Below are positions 8,301-16,844 of a DNA stretch of 41,453 nt, piece by piece. Source of the stretch: Candidatus Ancaeobacter aquaticus (GTDB lineage Bacteria > Auribacterota > Ancaeobacteria > Ancaeobacterales > Ancaeobacteraceae). The stretch is from positions 1 through 41,453 of the forward strand of contig JAVCCP010000037.1 in NCBI GenBank assembly GCA_030765405.1, given 5' to 3'. How positions within the stretch are numbered: position 1 is the stretch's first letter; every line of letters starts with the position of its first letter. A program made the position numbers and the translations under genes. The notes beneath the pieces are model-generated. The model saw only the letters and a program-made list of their open reading frames with translations. It did no database searches and was not told the origin of the DNA.

Positions 8301-11300
8301 TTGCTTTTGGGTCTTCAGGTGTATCTTCCTCTTCATCCTTTAAGATTTCGCGAAGTGGTTTAACTGCTTTTATATCTCTAAACTCGCCCAATGCATATGC
8401 CGCCGCTTTACGTACCTCTGCGTTTTTATCATTTAAAGCATTACGAAGCGGTTCAACTGCCGGCTGACCAATTCCTAATAGGGCGTATGTAACATATCTG
8501 CGGACGTTCTCGTTTTTATCTTTTAATGCCTCAATAAGAATGTCAATCGCTGGTGGACCAATTCCTATTAGGGCATAAGTAGCGTTCCTGCATACAAACA
8601 CGTCTCTATTACCCAGGACTTCAATAATTGGTCTAACTGCTGGTTTCCCAATTTTAATCAATTCATCCCAACTCTTTTTTTTATTTTTTGCAATATGATA
8701 AGATATTTTTTCCTGCACAGTTCCAGGTTCCCAGTTTAGTTTATCTAATGTTTTTACCGCAGATTGGCGAACGCCCAAAAATTCATTCTTGTTTAATAAC
8801 GTTTCTACAAGAATATCAACTGCCCTTTCATCTCCAATCTCACCTAATACCACTGCTATAGCCCTGCGATGATATGCATAGTTCTCCTGACCTTTCTTAT
8901 CTTCTAAAAATTTGAGAAGAGATTCAACTGCTGGTTTGCCAATTCCTATTAAGGTATAAGTAGCGTCCTCGCATACAAACGGGTGGTTATCACCCAGGAC
9001 TTCAATAATTGGTCTAACTGCTGGTTTGCCAATTTCAATCAATTCATCCCAACTCCTTTCTTTATTTTTCGCAATAAGATAAGATATTTTTTCCTGCACA
9101 GTTCCAGGTTCCCAGTTTAGTTTATCTAATGTTTTTGCTGCAAATCGGCGGATCCACGCATTCTCATTATCTAAAAGCTTGATAAGATCTAAAAGCTTGA
9201 TCTTCGGCGCTAGTTTGCCAATTTTAGCTAAGACTCTTCTTGCTGCCAAAACGATATAATTGTTGTTATCGCTGCAGGCTTTGATAATGGAGGGAATTAC
9301 TAGTTCACCAAATTCAATTAATTCTTCCTCTGCAGTTTTGCGGATCTGCCAATCTTCATCCCCTAATTGTTTTATTAACTCCTTTATCCTATCTTGCATG
9401 GGTTTGGAGACTGTGGCCGGCGACGCAGAAACTGTTGCTGCCGGAACTTGGGCTCTCAATACATTTGATAAACCGGCGGACCCGACAGGGAATATTCCGC
9501 TTATCAGCATAATAGTAACAAGTGTAATAACAACTTTTTGCGCGAATTTATTGTATAATGCTATTTTAGCTAATCCATATCCTCCTAAAACTGCAAATAA
9601 TATCGAGCCACTTATTGCCATGAAAGGTATCAGGCCTATGTTTAGTGCTGTTAATATAACTCCAAATATTAGCCCCGTCTTTACAACTGTACTGAGAATT
9701 TCACTCGCACCAGAATATGCAGGGTATAACGGCTCTTCAATTTGTTTGGTTTCGCCTTTACCTATAACACGTTTAATTGCATCAACCACTTGGGAGTAAA
9801 TACGGTATTGACGGACTGCTTCAAGCGCTTTTACTAGTTTAGGGTTAGGGCCGGTTAGACTTTCCACATAGCTTTTTTCGGCGCCTAACAGCCTGAGAAC
9901 ATTTAAAACAGATTGTTGATGCCTTTTGCTGAATGCCTGGAATCTCACCCAGTCCATCTCCTGAGCCGCTTTTTCATCAACAACTTGATCAAGCGCGTGA
10001 GAGCCTTCATGACCTAAGACAAACGTTAAGAATGGAAGGAGATCTTTTGGGGCTTGATTGAGAAGAGCGATATCAACAAATATTTTTGTTCCTTCTATCG
10101 TCGCGTAGTGGCGAACATTTTTGCGAAACTCGATCTGGTAGTCTCTTATATCCTTAGTCGTATCCGGCGCTCTGATTCTGATAAATCTAAAGTACCTCTG
10201 CATAATAGTGAGGTTGTCTTGCGCGGTATCCGCAACCGGAATCCCCTTTGCCGTCAAAGCATCCACTATCGTTTTCGAAAGCGTCTCTATCTCTTCTCTA
10301 ACCGCCTTCGGTTCTTGCGCCTTTCCTAAATTAAACACAAGCCCTTCATCATCACCAATCTTTTCACCCAAAGGCTCTGTTGCACCGGGCTGGGTGAGGG
10401 GGTCAAATCCATCTATCATAGATAAGTATGGATGAATCAGGCTCTTTTTAGCGATTTTGCGCTTATCTATTTTTATTACAGGGAAGGCCTTGACAAACTG
10501 CTCTTTCAATTCCCCTAACAGAGGAAAGAAGAAAGCAAAATCTACTTTATCGGCAACAAACTTCTCCGCGCTAATTATATCGGCTATCCTTACTTCAGTT
10601 TTGTTGCGGGTTGCCCTGCGCAAACTGTCTACAAACTTTCCGGTCGGCATATTCGTAAATCTGTTACACGCCGACACAAAAACTGGAAGGTCCTTAATCT
10701 CGCCTTTCTCAACGCTTTCTTTCAGTAAATTTATTGTATTTACTGCAACCTTCGCTGATTTACATGTTACCACTACCATAAACATATCTGATAATATTCC
10801 GTTATTTTGGGCTGCACGTGCTTTCAGAGCACTTGCTAATTCCTGTGAAGTTATAAGAGTTTTCCTATCAAGTGAAACACTATTTAAGTGTTTATAATGA
10901 CCATTTATAATAACTACCCCATTTTTCGGGCATTTTTCCACTTCACTAAGAAATTTCTTTTTATGATAACCGCCTACAAAACTTTTAATATGTTTTACCC
11001 CAAATCTCCCCGCAAATTCTTCCCATAGCGCAGGATGGAACACGCTTTCATGATTGGACATAATTATTAAATTAGTATTTTTATCAAACATTATTCTTTT
11101 AGAATGAATTTCAATCGCATCCAGTATAATCGGCAGGGCCTTTTCAATGTTTTCTGCCGTAAAACCAAGTTCAAAACGTTGTAAAGTAAGTTTTATTGCC
11201 CTGGCAATCGAAAACTGATTTGCAAAATCAAGATCTTTGGTCTTCTCAATAAATTCGTCGTTGGTATATATTGAAACGATATCCCCAAGGGAAAACACTC

Positions 11301-14300
11301 CATACATTATTTCATTCCTCTTGTGTATCAAATTAATAATAAATTTCGGTAAAACCTTTTTATTTATCTTTTTAAAAGCTCCTTTTTGACACGGCCACCC
11401 ATAGCTTCCTTCTATATGATTTTCTAATAGGGGTATGATCTTTTTCTCGGCGATGCCGATATCGGGATATGCTAATGCAAGTCTGCACAACGCCACCACA
11501 GCCGCTTCTTGAAGTTCAATATTGGCAATACCGGTCCTTCTGTAAAACTCAACGATAGGATTTATAGCCCTTGAATCTTCCAGCTTACCCAATGCGGTTA
11601 TAATCCTTTCTACGATTAAGATATTTTTCTTCCAAAAACCTCCGCCAATAGGTGTTTTCATTTCGGTATATTTTTTTAGCATATCAAGCAGATGACCAAC
11701 CCCTTTTTTATCTCCAATTTTTCCTAAAGCCTCTGCCACACGCATTTGAATCTGCCAATACGGGTTATTTAATGCTGTTTTAATTAGCGGCTTAACAGCG
11801 CTGGAATCGCCTATTTTAGCCAAATACAATGCAGCGAATGTACAAATTATGTCATTTTGACTGTCCAACATTTGTATATGATAGTCTAATCCTGCTTTCC
11901 CAATCATATCTAATGCTCCACTTGCAGCATTGCCTAATTCCAGATCACGACTGGTCGCATTAATCCGCAAAAAAAGCGGAACCGCTCTCGCGTATTTTAG
12001 TTTACCCAATTTATAAATCGCATTTATACGCGGGGCATACCCACGATCCATGAGCCCTACATGATAAGAGTTCCATCCTACGTTTAAGAATTTGAACAAG
12101 AGACGCGCAGCATCCTCCGTATCGTATTTACACACAGCATTAACAGCATCAAACTGAAGTTGGGAGTTACCCTCATTAAAAATAATTTCAGAAAGAAATT
12201 TAAGAGCGTCCTTAGTTTGAAGCTCTCCCAAAATCCATGGAGTCCACTCTACAATTTTTCTATTCGCCCTCGTCATAATCCAAATATTATCTAACTTATT
12301 CTTTAGGGAAATAATTACCGGATTACCAATAGACACAAGCGCCAGGGCAGCCTCCTTCTGGACAACATGTGAGCCATCACCCAGAGCCTTAATCAAAGGA
12401 TTAATCGCTCTCCGACCCTTTATTTTTCCCAAAGCCCGCGCGGCATGTTTACGCACCTGGACCGATCCATCTTCTAAGTCTTTAATGAACGATTTAACAA
12501 ATGAATCGATTGTATGCGATATGACCTGGCGTACCCCCCACACACTAAACTGCAGCGGATTAACAAGAGCTGCCGTTGGAACTTCGGCTTTTGATACATC
12601 AGCAGGCACGACAAGGAGCATTCTGCTTATTAGCATAATAAGAACAATGGCCGGTATAATAATAATTTTTCGCGAGAATTTATTATATAGCGCTATTTTA
12701 GCTAATCCATATACTCCTAAAACTAATCCTGCTGTTATCATAAATGGTATCGACCAGTTTATTGCTAACAGTATGGCTCCAAATATTAGCCCTGTCTTTA
12801 CAACTGTACTGAGAATTTCACTCGCACCAGAATATGCAGGGTATAACGACTCTTCAATTGGTTTGGTTTCGCCTTTACCTAGAACACGTTTGATTGCTTC
12901 AACCACCTGTGAATAAATACGGTATTGACGGACTACTTCAAGCGCTTTTACTAGTTTAGTGTTAGGGCCAGTTAGACTTTCTACATAGCTTTTTTCGGCG
13001 CCTAACAGCCTGAGAACATTTAAAACAGATTGTTGATGCCTTTTGCTGAATGCCTGGAATCTCACCCAGTCCATCTCCTGAGCCGCTTTTTCATCAACAT
13101 CTTGATCAAGCGCGTGAGAGCCTTCATGGCCTAAGACAAACGTTAAGAATGGAAGGAGATCTTTTGAATTTTGATTGAGAAGAGCGATATCAATAAATAT
13201 TTTGCTGCCTTCTATCGTTGCGTAGTGGAGAACATTCTTGCGGAACTCGATCTGATAGTCTCCTATATCCCTAGTCATATCCGGGGCTCTTGCCCTGATA
13301 AAGCTAAAATATCTCTGGATAATAGTAAGGTTGTCCTGCGCATTATCCGCAACCGTAATCCCTTCTGCCTTCAAGGCGTCTACTATCGTTTTTGAAAGCG
13401 TCTTCGGTTCCTGAGCCTTTCCTAAATCAAACACCAGTCCTTCATCATCACCAATCTTTTCACCAAGAAGTTTTGTTGTGCTGGGTTGGGTAAGGGGGGC
13501 AAACTTTTCAATCACCGGCGTAATAACCGGTGTTTTGGGCGGTTGAGGTAGAGATTTTTTAGAAATCTCTTCAAGCGTTGCTTTGGCAATTTTTCGCACA
13601 GATTCAACTGAATCTGACGCTAATTGTATTAATACATCGACAGGGGTATTGGAATGACCTGCAACATCACATTTCACATATAGATCAGGATCCGAAACTA
13701 ATTGTCTTAATGCATCAGCAGGGGTATTGGAATTAAACGCAACACCACGACGAACAGAAGACCTCGGATCCGAAACTAATCGTTTTAATACATCGACAGG
13801 GGTATTGGAATTAAACGCAACACCCTGACGAACAGAAGACCTCGGATCTGAAGCTAATCGTTCTAATACATCAACAGGGGTATTGGAATTAAACGCAACA
13901 CCCTGACGAACAGAAGACCTCGGATCCGAAACTAATTGTCTTAATACATCGACAGGGGTATTGGAATTACCTGCAACAGCACATTTCACATATAGATCAA
14001 GATCCGAAGCTAATCGTTTTAATACATCAACAGGGGTATTGGAATTACCTGCAACAATATACCTTATACCCTTATTATGGCTACACGATGATAAAAACCT
14101 CAACAACTCTATTGATTCTGGTTGTTGAATCATTCTTTTCAAAGCATCGTTGCCTATCCCCACCCATTCTTGATCTTTTAAATGATCAATTTGTTTTGCC
14201 GCCAGCAGATACTTTATACAACCAACCGGATCTTTTTTGAGCCATTCCTCTAGTGACGAACTGCCCAAACGTTCCCTTTTCGCTGTGATTTCAGCAATAT

Positions 14301-16722
14301 ATGATTCGACTGTCCTGCCGCCCATAATTGTTCTTTTTGAGACGTTCTGACTATTTTCAATAATCTCCGGCTGGTCAATCAAAAGAACGGATCCTTTCCC
14401 AACCAGATCCTGATATATCCATTTGCCGACCTCCGCAAATATGTTCTTAGAATATTCCTCACTCTTAATTTTTCCTTTGGCCCCCGTAAAACCAAACATT
14501 GTTAATAAATCTTCATCTATTTCCAGAACCTGGGCATATTTATAGTAAACTGGCAGCGCTGAAGTATCATCCGTCCATAGATGTTTTTCCGAACTAAGCG
14601 TTGCGAATGCATTGGATATAATTTCTTGTGCTGTTTTTTGTTTTGTTAAAAGACGGGCAATTACAGGTTCATCGCTTATTGTCTTTTTTGGTAGGGAGTA
14701 TTCATAAAAATCACCACTAATCTCATCAAAAGATTTAGCATTACAATATAAAGCAGTAAGTAAAAAGTTCCAAGCGTGATACGAATCGTCCTCTGTTGTA
14801 TACCACAGAATGCCCACACGTTGGCCTTTCGGTATCGAGTCATTTCCATCCGCGTCCACGGGCCGCCAGAATATAACGGGTTGGCCGTTTTCATCAACCG
14901 TTCTTGAAATCGAGGGGTCAAGCGCCCAAGTCAGAGAGATACGGTCATGCATTTTCCGGATAAAATCAGCGCCGTCCTCAAGGCCTCGTGCTTCAGGGCC
15001 GCCCAGAATTAAGTCTGGGTTTCTTGCCATTGCTTTATAATAATGACCTATCGTCGCAATGACCTTGAAAAGATCAACGGTTTTATTCTGCGGATCGGCA
15101 CATAACAACATTGCTTTTCGCAATAATTCCTGGTCCGTTATGAGATGGGCCAACGGATTTGAAGGATCGGTCTCTCTCATTGCCCATTGTAATAACTGTG
15201 CGGCATAATTCTCTCGCAAGAAAAGAACTTGAGCATCCGAAAAATAATATCCAATCAACGCCGCCATCTCTGAAACATTGACTTTATCCGGTGCGGGTAA
15301 AGTGACCTTATAGCCTTTATCCGCCATCGCCTTAATCTCTTCTTCAAACATTTTCTCCAGATTTGAAATCGTCCGGTCTTTCGTAAAACCGATGATTGAA
15401 GGAGGTGCGACTGCTTTGTCGGGCAATTCGCCCGGTTTCAGCGGGTTTATACGGTTGCATATCTGGACCAGTGTTGAATAAAGGCGTTCCATCCGGTTTG
15501 CCTGCTCCACGACTTTCTGGTAATCGCCAAAGACCATTTCTTTAACAGTCCGGCCGCTTTCCAGCGTCAGAAGGTCATTCCTCAAACGTTTATAGAAGAT
15601 AGAAAATATCTGCTGGCGTGTCCCAGGTTTAAGCGTGGCAAAATAACGGGCAAATTCCTGGTGCTGGTTTTTGGGAATTTCAGCCAGATATCTATATATA
15701 AGTTCAGGCTGTGCACGCAGGGCGTTGAAGAGATGGTTGAGCTGGCCCATTGAATGAAGCTCGCGGATCCTTTCGGGGGTTATTAATGCAGAAAGCGGCA
15801 CATCAGCGGGATAATTACTGAATTTTGATTCCCAGAATAGGCGGTCTGCTTTGCCGGCAGTTATCGCGAGATCAATTTTCACTGTCGGATATGCAGATTT
15901 CTTTGTCTCCGTTACAACCGTCACAATCGGGGGCAAAGTCTTAAGGGCATGCGTTATTGAAAATCCTCTACCTGATAATGCGGCCCAGTTGTAAAAGATG
16001 ATGCTTGTTGACACGGCTGTCAGCGTTACCGCGAATACCCCTACCCTGATGACCTGCAGACCGTGAAAGACCATCCGCCGCCAAAATCCGGGAGGACTGA
16101 GAGCAACGGGTACTATGGCATTCCAATTTTTGTAGCAATGATAAGCGGTGAGAATCCCCAGTGCAACAAGCGTTGCGGGATGCCATAACCCCAGAGCGAA
16201 AAGAGGAATCCCTGCCAAGGCTGTACCGACTGTTAAACTGATAACATCGCGGCTAAAAGCCACTTTCCCGCGAAGCGCATGCGGTAGCCAGAAAATCACG
16301 GCGGAAACCAGAGCCGTCCATACCTCGTTACTATTATAAATAAGAAGAACGTACGCGGGAACTGATAGCGAATAGGACAAGAGAGGTTCTATCCACCACG
16401 CAAGCCAGCGCATGTATGTCGGGTGTCCAAACCACGCGCCGCCGGCTGTGGTTCCGCTTTCGATTATTTCCTTTGTTGCAACAGTTTTTACGGCGTCGGG
16501 TTTTTTGTCCTGATCCTGAATGGCTTTACATGCATTAACTGCATCTTCGTATTCGTTTTTCGCATCAGACGACGGAGCAAGTTTATTACTTGTAACTCGC
16601 CGCTCGTTGCTTGTAAGAAAATTAGGATTTGCCAAAACAACATTCTGGCATAGGAAAGCAATCGTTACCGCAAGGGCGATAATCTTTATAAATAACCTTT
16701 TATGTATTACTTTACTTTTCAT
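5311..16722 (-). CDS. Giant exported multidomain protein: LRV, HEGSH metallopeptidase-like x3, HEAT arrays, caspase-like domains x2
   Basis: 3803 aa from MKSKV (GGAA five bases upstream; an in-frame TTG at 16809 is rejected because the leader frame is not conserved). Order: signal segment (FLCQNV) and 'KLAPSS' box; membrane segments about 75-250; soluble region of unknown type; six LRV repeats about 890-1045; module A with HEGSH at H1199; membrane segments; HEAT repeats; diverged caspase-like domain (H1942, C1987); module B, H2238; membrane segments; a second HEAT array; caspase-like domain with GGHGG (H3157) and ESCFS (C3212); module C, H3476; about 260 C-terminal residues unrecognised. Each HEGSH is followed by DEKAAQEMD or DEKAAQEMD-like Glu residues, compatible with a gluzincin-type zinc site. 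Repeated membrane segments make the topology uncertain. The role is unknown; exported proteolysis, possibly self-processing or attack on other cells, is inference. Confidence 0.8.
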   Translation of the reverse strand: MKSKVIHKRLFIKIIALAVTIAFLCQNVVLANPNFLTSNERRVTSNKLAPSSDAKNEYEDAVNACKAIQDQDKKPDAVKTVATKEIIESGTTAGGAWFGHPTYMRWLAWWIEPLLSYSLSVPAYVLLIYNSNEVWTALVSAVIFWLPHALRGKVAFSRDVISLTVGTALAGIPLFALGLWHPATLVALGILTAYHCYKNWNAIVPVALSPPGFWRRMVFHGLQVIRVGVFAVTLTAVSTSIIFYNWAALSGRGFSITHALKTLPPIVTVVTETKKSAYPTVKIDLAITAGKADRLFWESKFSNYPADVPLSALITPERIRELHSMGQLNHLFNALRAQPELIYRYLAEIPKNQHQEFARYFATLKPGTRQQIFSIFYKRLRNDLLTLESGRTVKEMVFGDYQKVVEQANRMERLYSTLVQICNRINPLKPGELPDKAVAPPSIIGFTKDRTISNLEKMFEEEIKAMADKGYKVTLPAPDKVNVSEMAALIGYYFSDAQVLFLRENYAAQLLQWAMRETDPSNPLAHLITDQELLRKAMLLCADPQNKTVDLFKVIATIGHYYKAMARNPDLILGGPEARGLEDGADFIRKMHDRISLTWALDPSISRTVDENGQPVIFWRPVDADGNDSIPKGQRVGILWYTTEDDSYHAWNFLLTALYCNAKSFDEISGDFYEYSLPKKTISDEPVIARLLTKQKTAQEIISNAFATLSSEKHLWTDDTSALPVYYKYAQVLEIDEDLLTMFGFTGAKGKIKSEEYSKNIFAEVGKWIYQDLVGKGSVLLIDQPEIIENSQNVSKRTIMGGRTVESYIAEITAKRERLGSSSLEEWLKKDPVGCIKYLLAAKQIDHLKDQEWVGIGNDALKRMIQQPESIELLRFLSSCSHNKGIRYIVAGNSNTPVDVLKRLASDLDLYVKCAVAGNSNTPVDVLRQLVSDPRSSVRQGVAFNSNTPVDVLERLASDPRSSVRQGVAFNSNTPVDVLKRLVSDPRSSVRRGVAFNSNTPADALRQLVSDPDLYVKCDVAGHSNTPVDVLIQLASDSVESVRKIAKATLEEISKKSLPQPPKTPVITPVIEKFAPLTQPSTTKLLGEKIGDDEGLVFDLGKAQEPKTLSKTIVDALKAEGITVADNAQDNLTIIQRYFSFIRARAPDMTRDIGDYQIEFRKNVLHYATIEGSKIFIDIALLNQNSKDLLPFLTFVLGHEGSHALDQDVDEKAAQEMDWVRFQAFSKRHQQSVLNVLRLLGAEKSYVESLTGPNTKLVKALEVVRQYRIYSQVVEAIKRVLGKGETKPIEESLYPAYSGASEILSTVVKTGLIFGAILLAINWSIPFMITAGLVLGVYGLAKIALYNKFSRKIIIIPAIVLIMLISRMLLVVPADVSKAEVPTAALVNPLQFSVWGVRQVISHTIDSFVKSFIKDLEDGSVQVRKHAARALGKIKGRRAINPLIKALGDGSHVVQKEAALALVSIGNPVIISLKNKLDNIWIMTRANRKIVEWTPWILGELQTKDALKFLSEIIFNEGNSQLQFDAVNAVCKYDTEDAARLLFKFLNVGWNSYHVGLMDRGYAPRINAIYKLGKLKYARAVPLFLRINATSRDLELGNAASGALDMIGKAGLDYHIQMLDSQNDIICTFAALYLAKIGDSSAVKPLIKTALNNPYWQIQMRVAEALGKIGDKKGVGHLLDMLKKYTEMKTPIGGGFWKKNILIVERIITALGKLEDSRAINPIVEFYRRTGIANIELQEAAVVALCRLALAYPDIGIAEKKIIPLLENHIEGSYGWPCQKGAFKKINKKVLPKFIINLIHKRNEIMYGVFSLGDIVSIYTNDEFIEKTKDLDFANQFSIARAIKLTLQRFELGFTAENIEKALPIILDAIEIHSKRIMFDKNTNLIIMSNHESVFHPALWEEFAGRFGVKHIKSFVGGYHKKKFLSEVEKCPKNGVVIINGHYKHLNSVSLDRKTLITSQELASALKARAAQNNGILSDMFMVVVTCKSAKVAVNTINLLKESVEKGEIKDLPVFVSACNRFTNMPTGKFVDSLRRATRNKTEVRIADIISAEKFVADKVDFAFFFPLLGELKEQFVKAFPVIKIDKRKIAKKSLIHPYLSMIDGFDPLTQPGATEPLGEKIGDDEGLVFNLGKAQEPKAVREEIETLSKTIVDALTAKGIPVADTAQDNLTIMQRYFRFIRIRAPDTTKDIRDYQIEFRKNVRHYATIEGTKIFVDIALLNQAPKDLLPFLTFVLGHEGSHALDQVVDEKAAQEMDWVRFQAFSKRHQQSVLNVLRLLGAEKSYVESLTGPNPKLVKALEAVRQYRIYSQVVDAIKRVIGKGETKQIEEPLYPAYSGASEILSTVVKTGLIFGVILTALNIGLIPFMAISGSILFAVLGGYGLAKIALYNKFAQKVVITLVTIMLISGIFPVGSAGLSNVLRAQVPAATVSASPATVSKPMQDRIKELIKQLGDEDWQIRKTAEEELIEFGELVIPSIIKACSDNNNYIVLAARRVLAKIGKLAPKIKLLDLIKLLDNENAWIRRFAAKTLDKLNWEPGTVQEKISYLIAKNKERSWDELIEIGKPAVRPIIEVLGDNHPFVCEDATYTLIGIGKPAVESLLKFLEDKKGQENYAYHRRAIAVVLGEIGDERAVDILVETLLNKNEFLGVRQSAVKTLDKLNWEPGTVQEKISYHIAKNKKKSWDELIKIGKPAVRPIIEVLGNRDVFVCRNATYALIGIGPPAIDILIEALKDKNENVRRYVTYALLGIGQPAVEPLRNALNDKNAEVRKAAAYALGEFRDIKAVKPLREILKDEEEDTPEDPKAIKLLIKSLSDKDSESDVVVDLIRIGEPALSQLIKAFVDEKNITVRGWIVATIRILDIKAKEAKERRYNFFIEILKNKKAAAKLRADSAHALGEIKDERAIKPLIKLLGDKNVLVRIYAAVALGKFKNEKAFESLCKLLEHKNSFVRLSVARLLNELITKHFPEAEDKKKIAPIIKTYLQNNILKGKAVTLTDSEAIARVFVNLMYRKEEIEEGALNPVDIVSIYSNREFYSKTKDLGFANQYSVARAIDLTIKRFGLDISDENIEKVLPFIIEVTEKFSKRVVLNKNAHLIIVVHSEYLFDPLAIADFARKRFGVRDENIQVFRGTEDKEYILQAIRECPPNTTIWFGGHGGPSHFWLENGQVGREISDHLDAISYKELANSLIYWRAGNNNYKHSDLNIIIESCFSADFIVETLDSLVNSLSKGDIKSLPMVVATTNRGATSKGIDYSSLLLDSLLLATKNKLELPTDDPRRALIVNDIFDAEEYAVQCEDFAFFFPMNEGKFQKLKEVLGVSEKDIKELVKPAIFRFGSVNIHPFLPTIDRFDPLTQPGAAKLLGEKIGDDEGLVFDLGKDQEPKTLSKTIVNALTAKGIPVAANAQDNLTTIQRYFRFIRARVPDTTKDIKDYQIEFRKNVRHYATIEGTKIFIDIALLNQDPKDLLPFLTFVLGHEGSHALEQVVDEKAAQEMDIERFKAFSGVHQQAVVRVLAGLGVNREYLEKLLSAAFFGSRLAKNIAKEMAEEPNMSTAVDVLALPVVPAEKANRPKVIYLTISPDIVNLHEEIAKRAQKENLIIIPVYDKRYAVPFDYVNNIAKKYPNIFMKPVEVETVRSEVANEPLGVAAVAYANRLLRGMGIMTVVEAKDVGWLNSSDEAYRIKDIVSDRAKLLEVTPRPLDPKKNEIHHIGSLLDITGKGIELHQRLGKKFETMTFAELAGYIDDPALKKQFREFVAYLMGIKEDEVAKMNVAEFMKAPLPVTVPSKSTKTNYSMMRAIMTAA
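6150..6668 (-). repeat. Module C: third HEGSH metallopeptidase-like unit
   Basis: Encodes the block from DPLTQPGAAKLLGEK through LGHEGSHALEQVVDEK to DIERFKAFS. The first His codon of HEGSH is at 6295-6297. It lacks the membrane segments that follow modules A and B and runs instead into the unrecognised C-terminal region. It is more diverged from A and B after the motif. A catalytic function is inferred only from the HExxH pattern and a downstream Glu. Confidence 0.7.
6790..7460 (-). other. Caspase-like (clan CD) domain with intact His-Cys pair
   Basis: This protein segment starts at 'NAHLIIVVHSEYLFDP', an alpha/beta beginning. It then has WFGGHGGPSHFW (His codon 7252-7254) and, 55 residues later, LNIIIESCFSADF (Cys codon 7087-7089), and ends near 'FAFFFP'. 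A hydrophobic strand followed by GHGG, then a hydrophobic strand followed by ESCFS, is the catalytic signature of the caspase/gingipain/CHAT fold. No database comparison was possible. Confidence 0.65.
8559..8755 (-). repeat. HEAT-array direct repeat, unit 2
   Basis: This 197-bp segment is repeated at 8940-9136 with an offset of exactly 381 bp (127 codons). It encodes TLDKLNWEPGTVQEKISY and the following 'IGKPAVRPIIEVLG' HEAT helices. In-frame spacing and high nucleotide similarity indicate a local tandem expansion of the HEAT array. Confidence 0.8.
8940..9136 (-). repeat. HEAT-array direct repeat, unit 1
   Basis: Partner of 8559-8755. Differences are scattered substitutions (for example LIAKNKERSWDE versus HIAKNKKKSWDE), with no frame disruption, as expected for a selected coding duplication. 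Confidence 0.8.
9540..10407 (-). repeat. Module B: HEGSH metallopeptidase-like unit plus membrane segments
   Basis: Encodes DPLTQPGATEPLGEK, the HEGSHALDQVVDEKAAQEMD motif (first His codon 10009-10011), a helical linker, then hydrophobic segments 'TGLIFGVILTALNIGLIPF' and 'KVVITLVTIMLISG'. The nucleotide sequence is nearly identical to module A over long stretches, for example 9660-9760 against 12780-12880. This points to recent duplication or gene conversion. Confidence 0.8.
10450..11110 (-). other. Diverged caspase-like domain (paralogue of 6790-7460)
   Basis: It has the same layout as the intact copy: 'NTNLIIMSNHESVFHP', then VVIINGHYKHLN (His codon 10897-10899), then MVVVTCKSAK (Cys codon 10762-10764), ending 'FAFFFP'. 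The His and Cys are kept, but GGHGG has become NGHYK and ESCFS has become VTCKS. The oxyanion glycine and acidic residue are thus lost. It is probably inactive or changed in specificity. Confidence 0.5.
12660..13500 (-). repeat. Module A: HEGSH metallopeptidase-like unit plus membrane segments
   Basis: First copy in protein order: APLTQPSTTKLLGEK, LGHEGSHALDQDVDEK (first His codon 13126-13128), helical linker, and hydrophobic segments 'TGLIFGAILLAINWSIPF' and 'IIIIPAIVLIMLISRML'. It follows the LRV block directly. Its high nucleotide similarity to module B, across the membrane part as well, marks it as one arm of a kilobase-scale in-frame duplication. Confidence 0.8.
13588..14055 (-). repeat. 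Six tandem 78-bp (26-residue) LRV-type repeats
   Basis: Six in-frame units carry the core SNTPVDVL ... L.SDP..SVR. This matches the leucine-rich repeat variant (LRV) pattern (NPNTPPELLERLADDPDPEVR-like), an all-helical solenoid. Units 2-4 have PRSSVR; units 1 and 5 have DLYVKC. Spacing is exactly 78 bp where checked (13827 to 13905). Nucleotide identity between neighbours is high, suggesting recent unequal exchange. Confidence 0.85.
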
Positions 16723-16808
16723 TCTGTTTCCAAAATCCATTTCATTTATAGAAAAATGCAACACATCCTTATATCTAAACCTCTTTGATTTAGACACAAA
16801 GACACACA

Positions 16809-16830
16809 ATTTATAGCATTCTCTATAAAT
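16809..16830. promoter_or_regulatory. Leader inverted repeat ATTTATAG-N6-CTATAAAT, copy 2
   Basis: A perfect 8-bp inverted repeat in the predicted 5' UTR of the giant gene, identical to 5094-5115. The half-site TTTATAG also occurs inside the promoter spacer (ATTTATAGCG), which favours a repressor or activator binding role over a purely structural one. This is inference. Confidence 0.45.
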
Positions 16831-16844
16831 GTTATAATGCTTTT

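Noticed and set aside
7802-8467. Long plus-strand open frame (221 codons) antisense to the HEAT array
   Set aside because: It is the mirror of a repetitive, compositionally biased coding region; product is low-complexity Ser/Leu-rich and lacks a ribosome site.
13588-14055. Regularly spaced 78-bp repeats as a CRISPR array
   Set aside because: The units are contiguous, in frame, and encode LRV protein repeats; there are no distinct spacers and no cas genes.
16723-16809. Upstream extension of the giant gene to TTG 16809
   Set aside because: The same leader in the 4930-5162 copy has a one-base indel that breaks this frame, and no ribosome site precedes the TTG.
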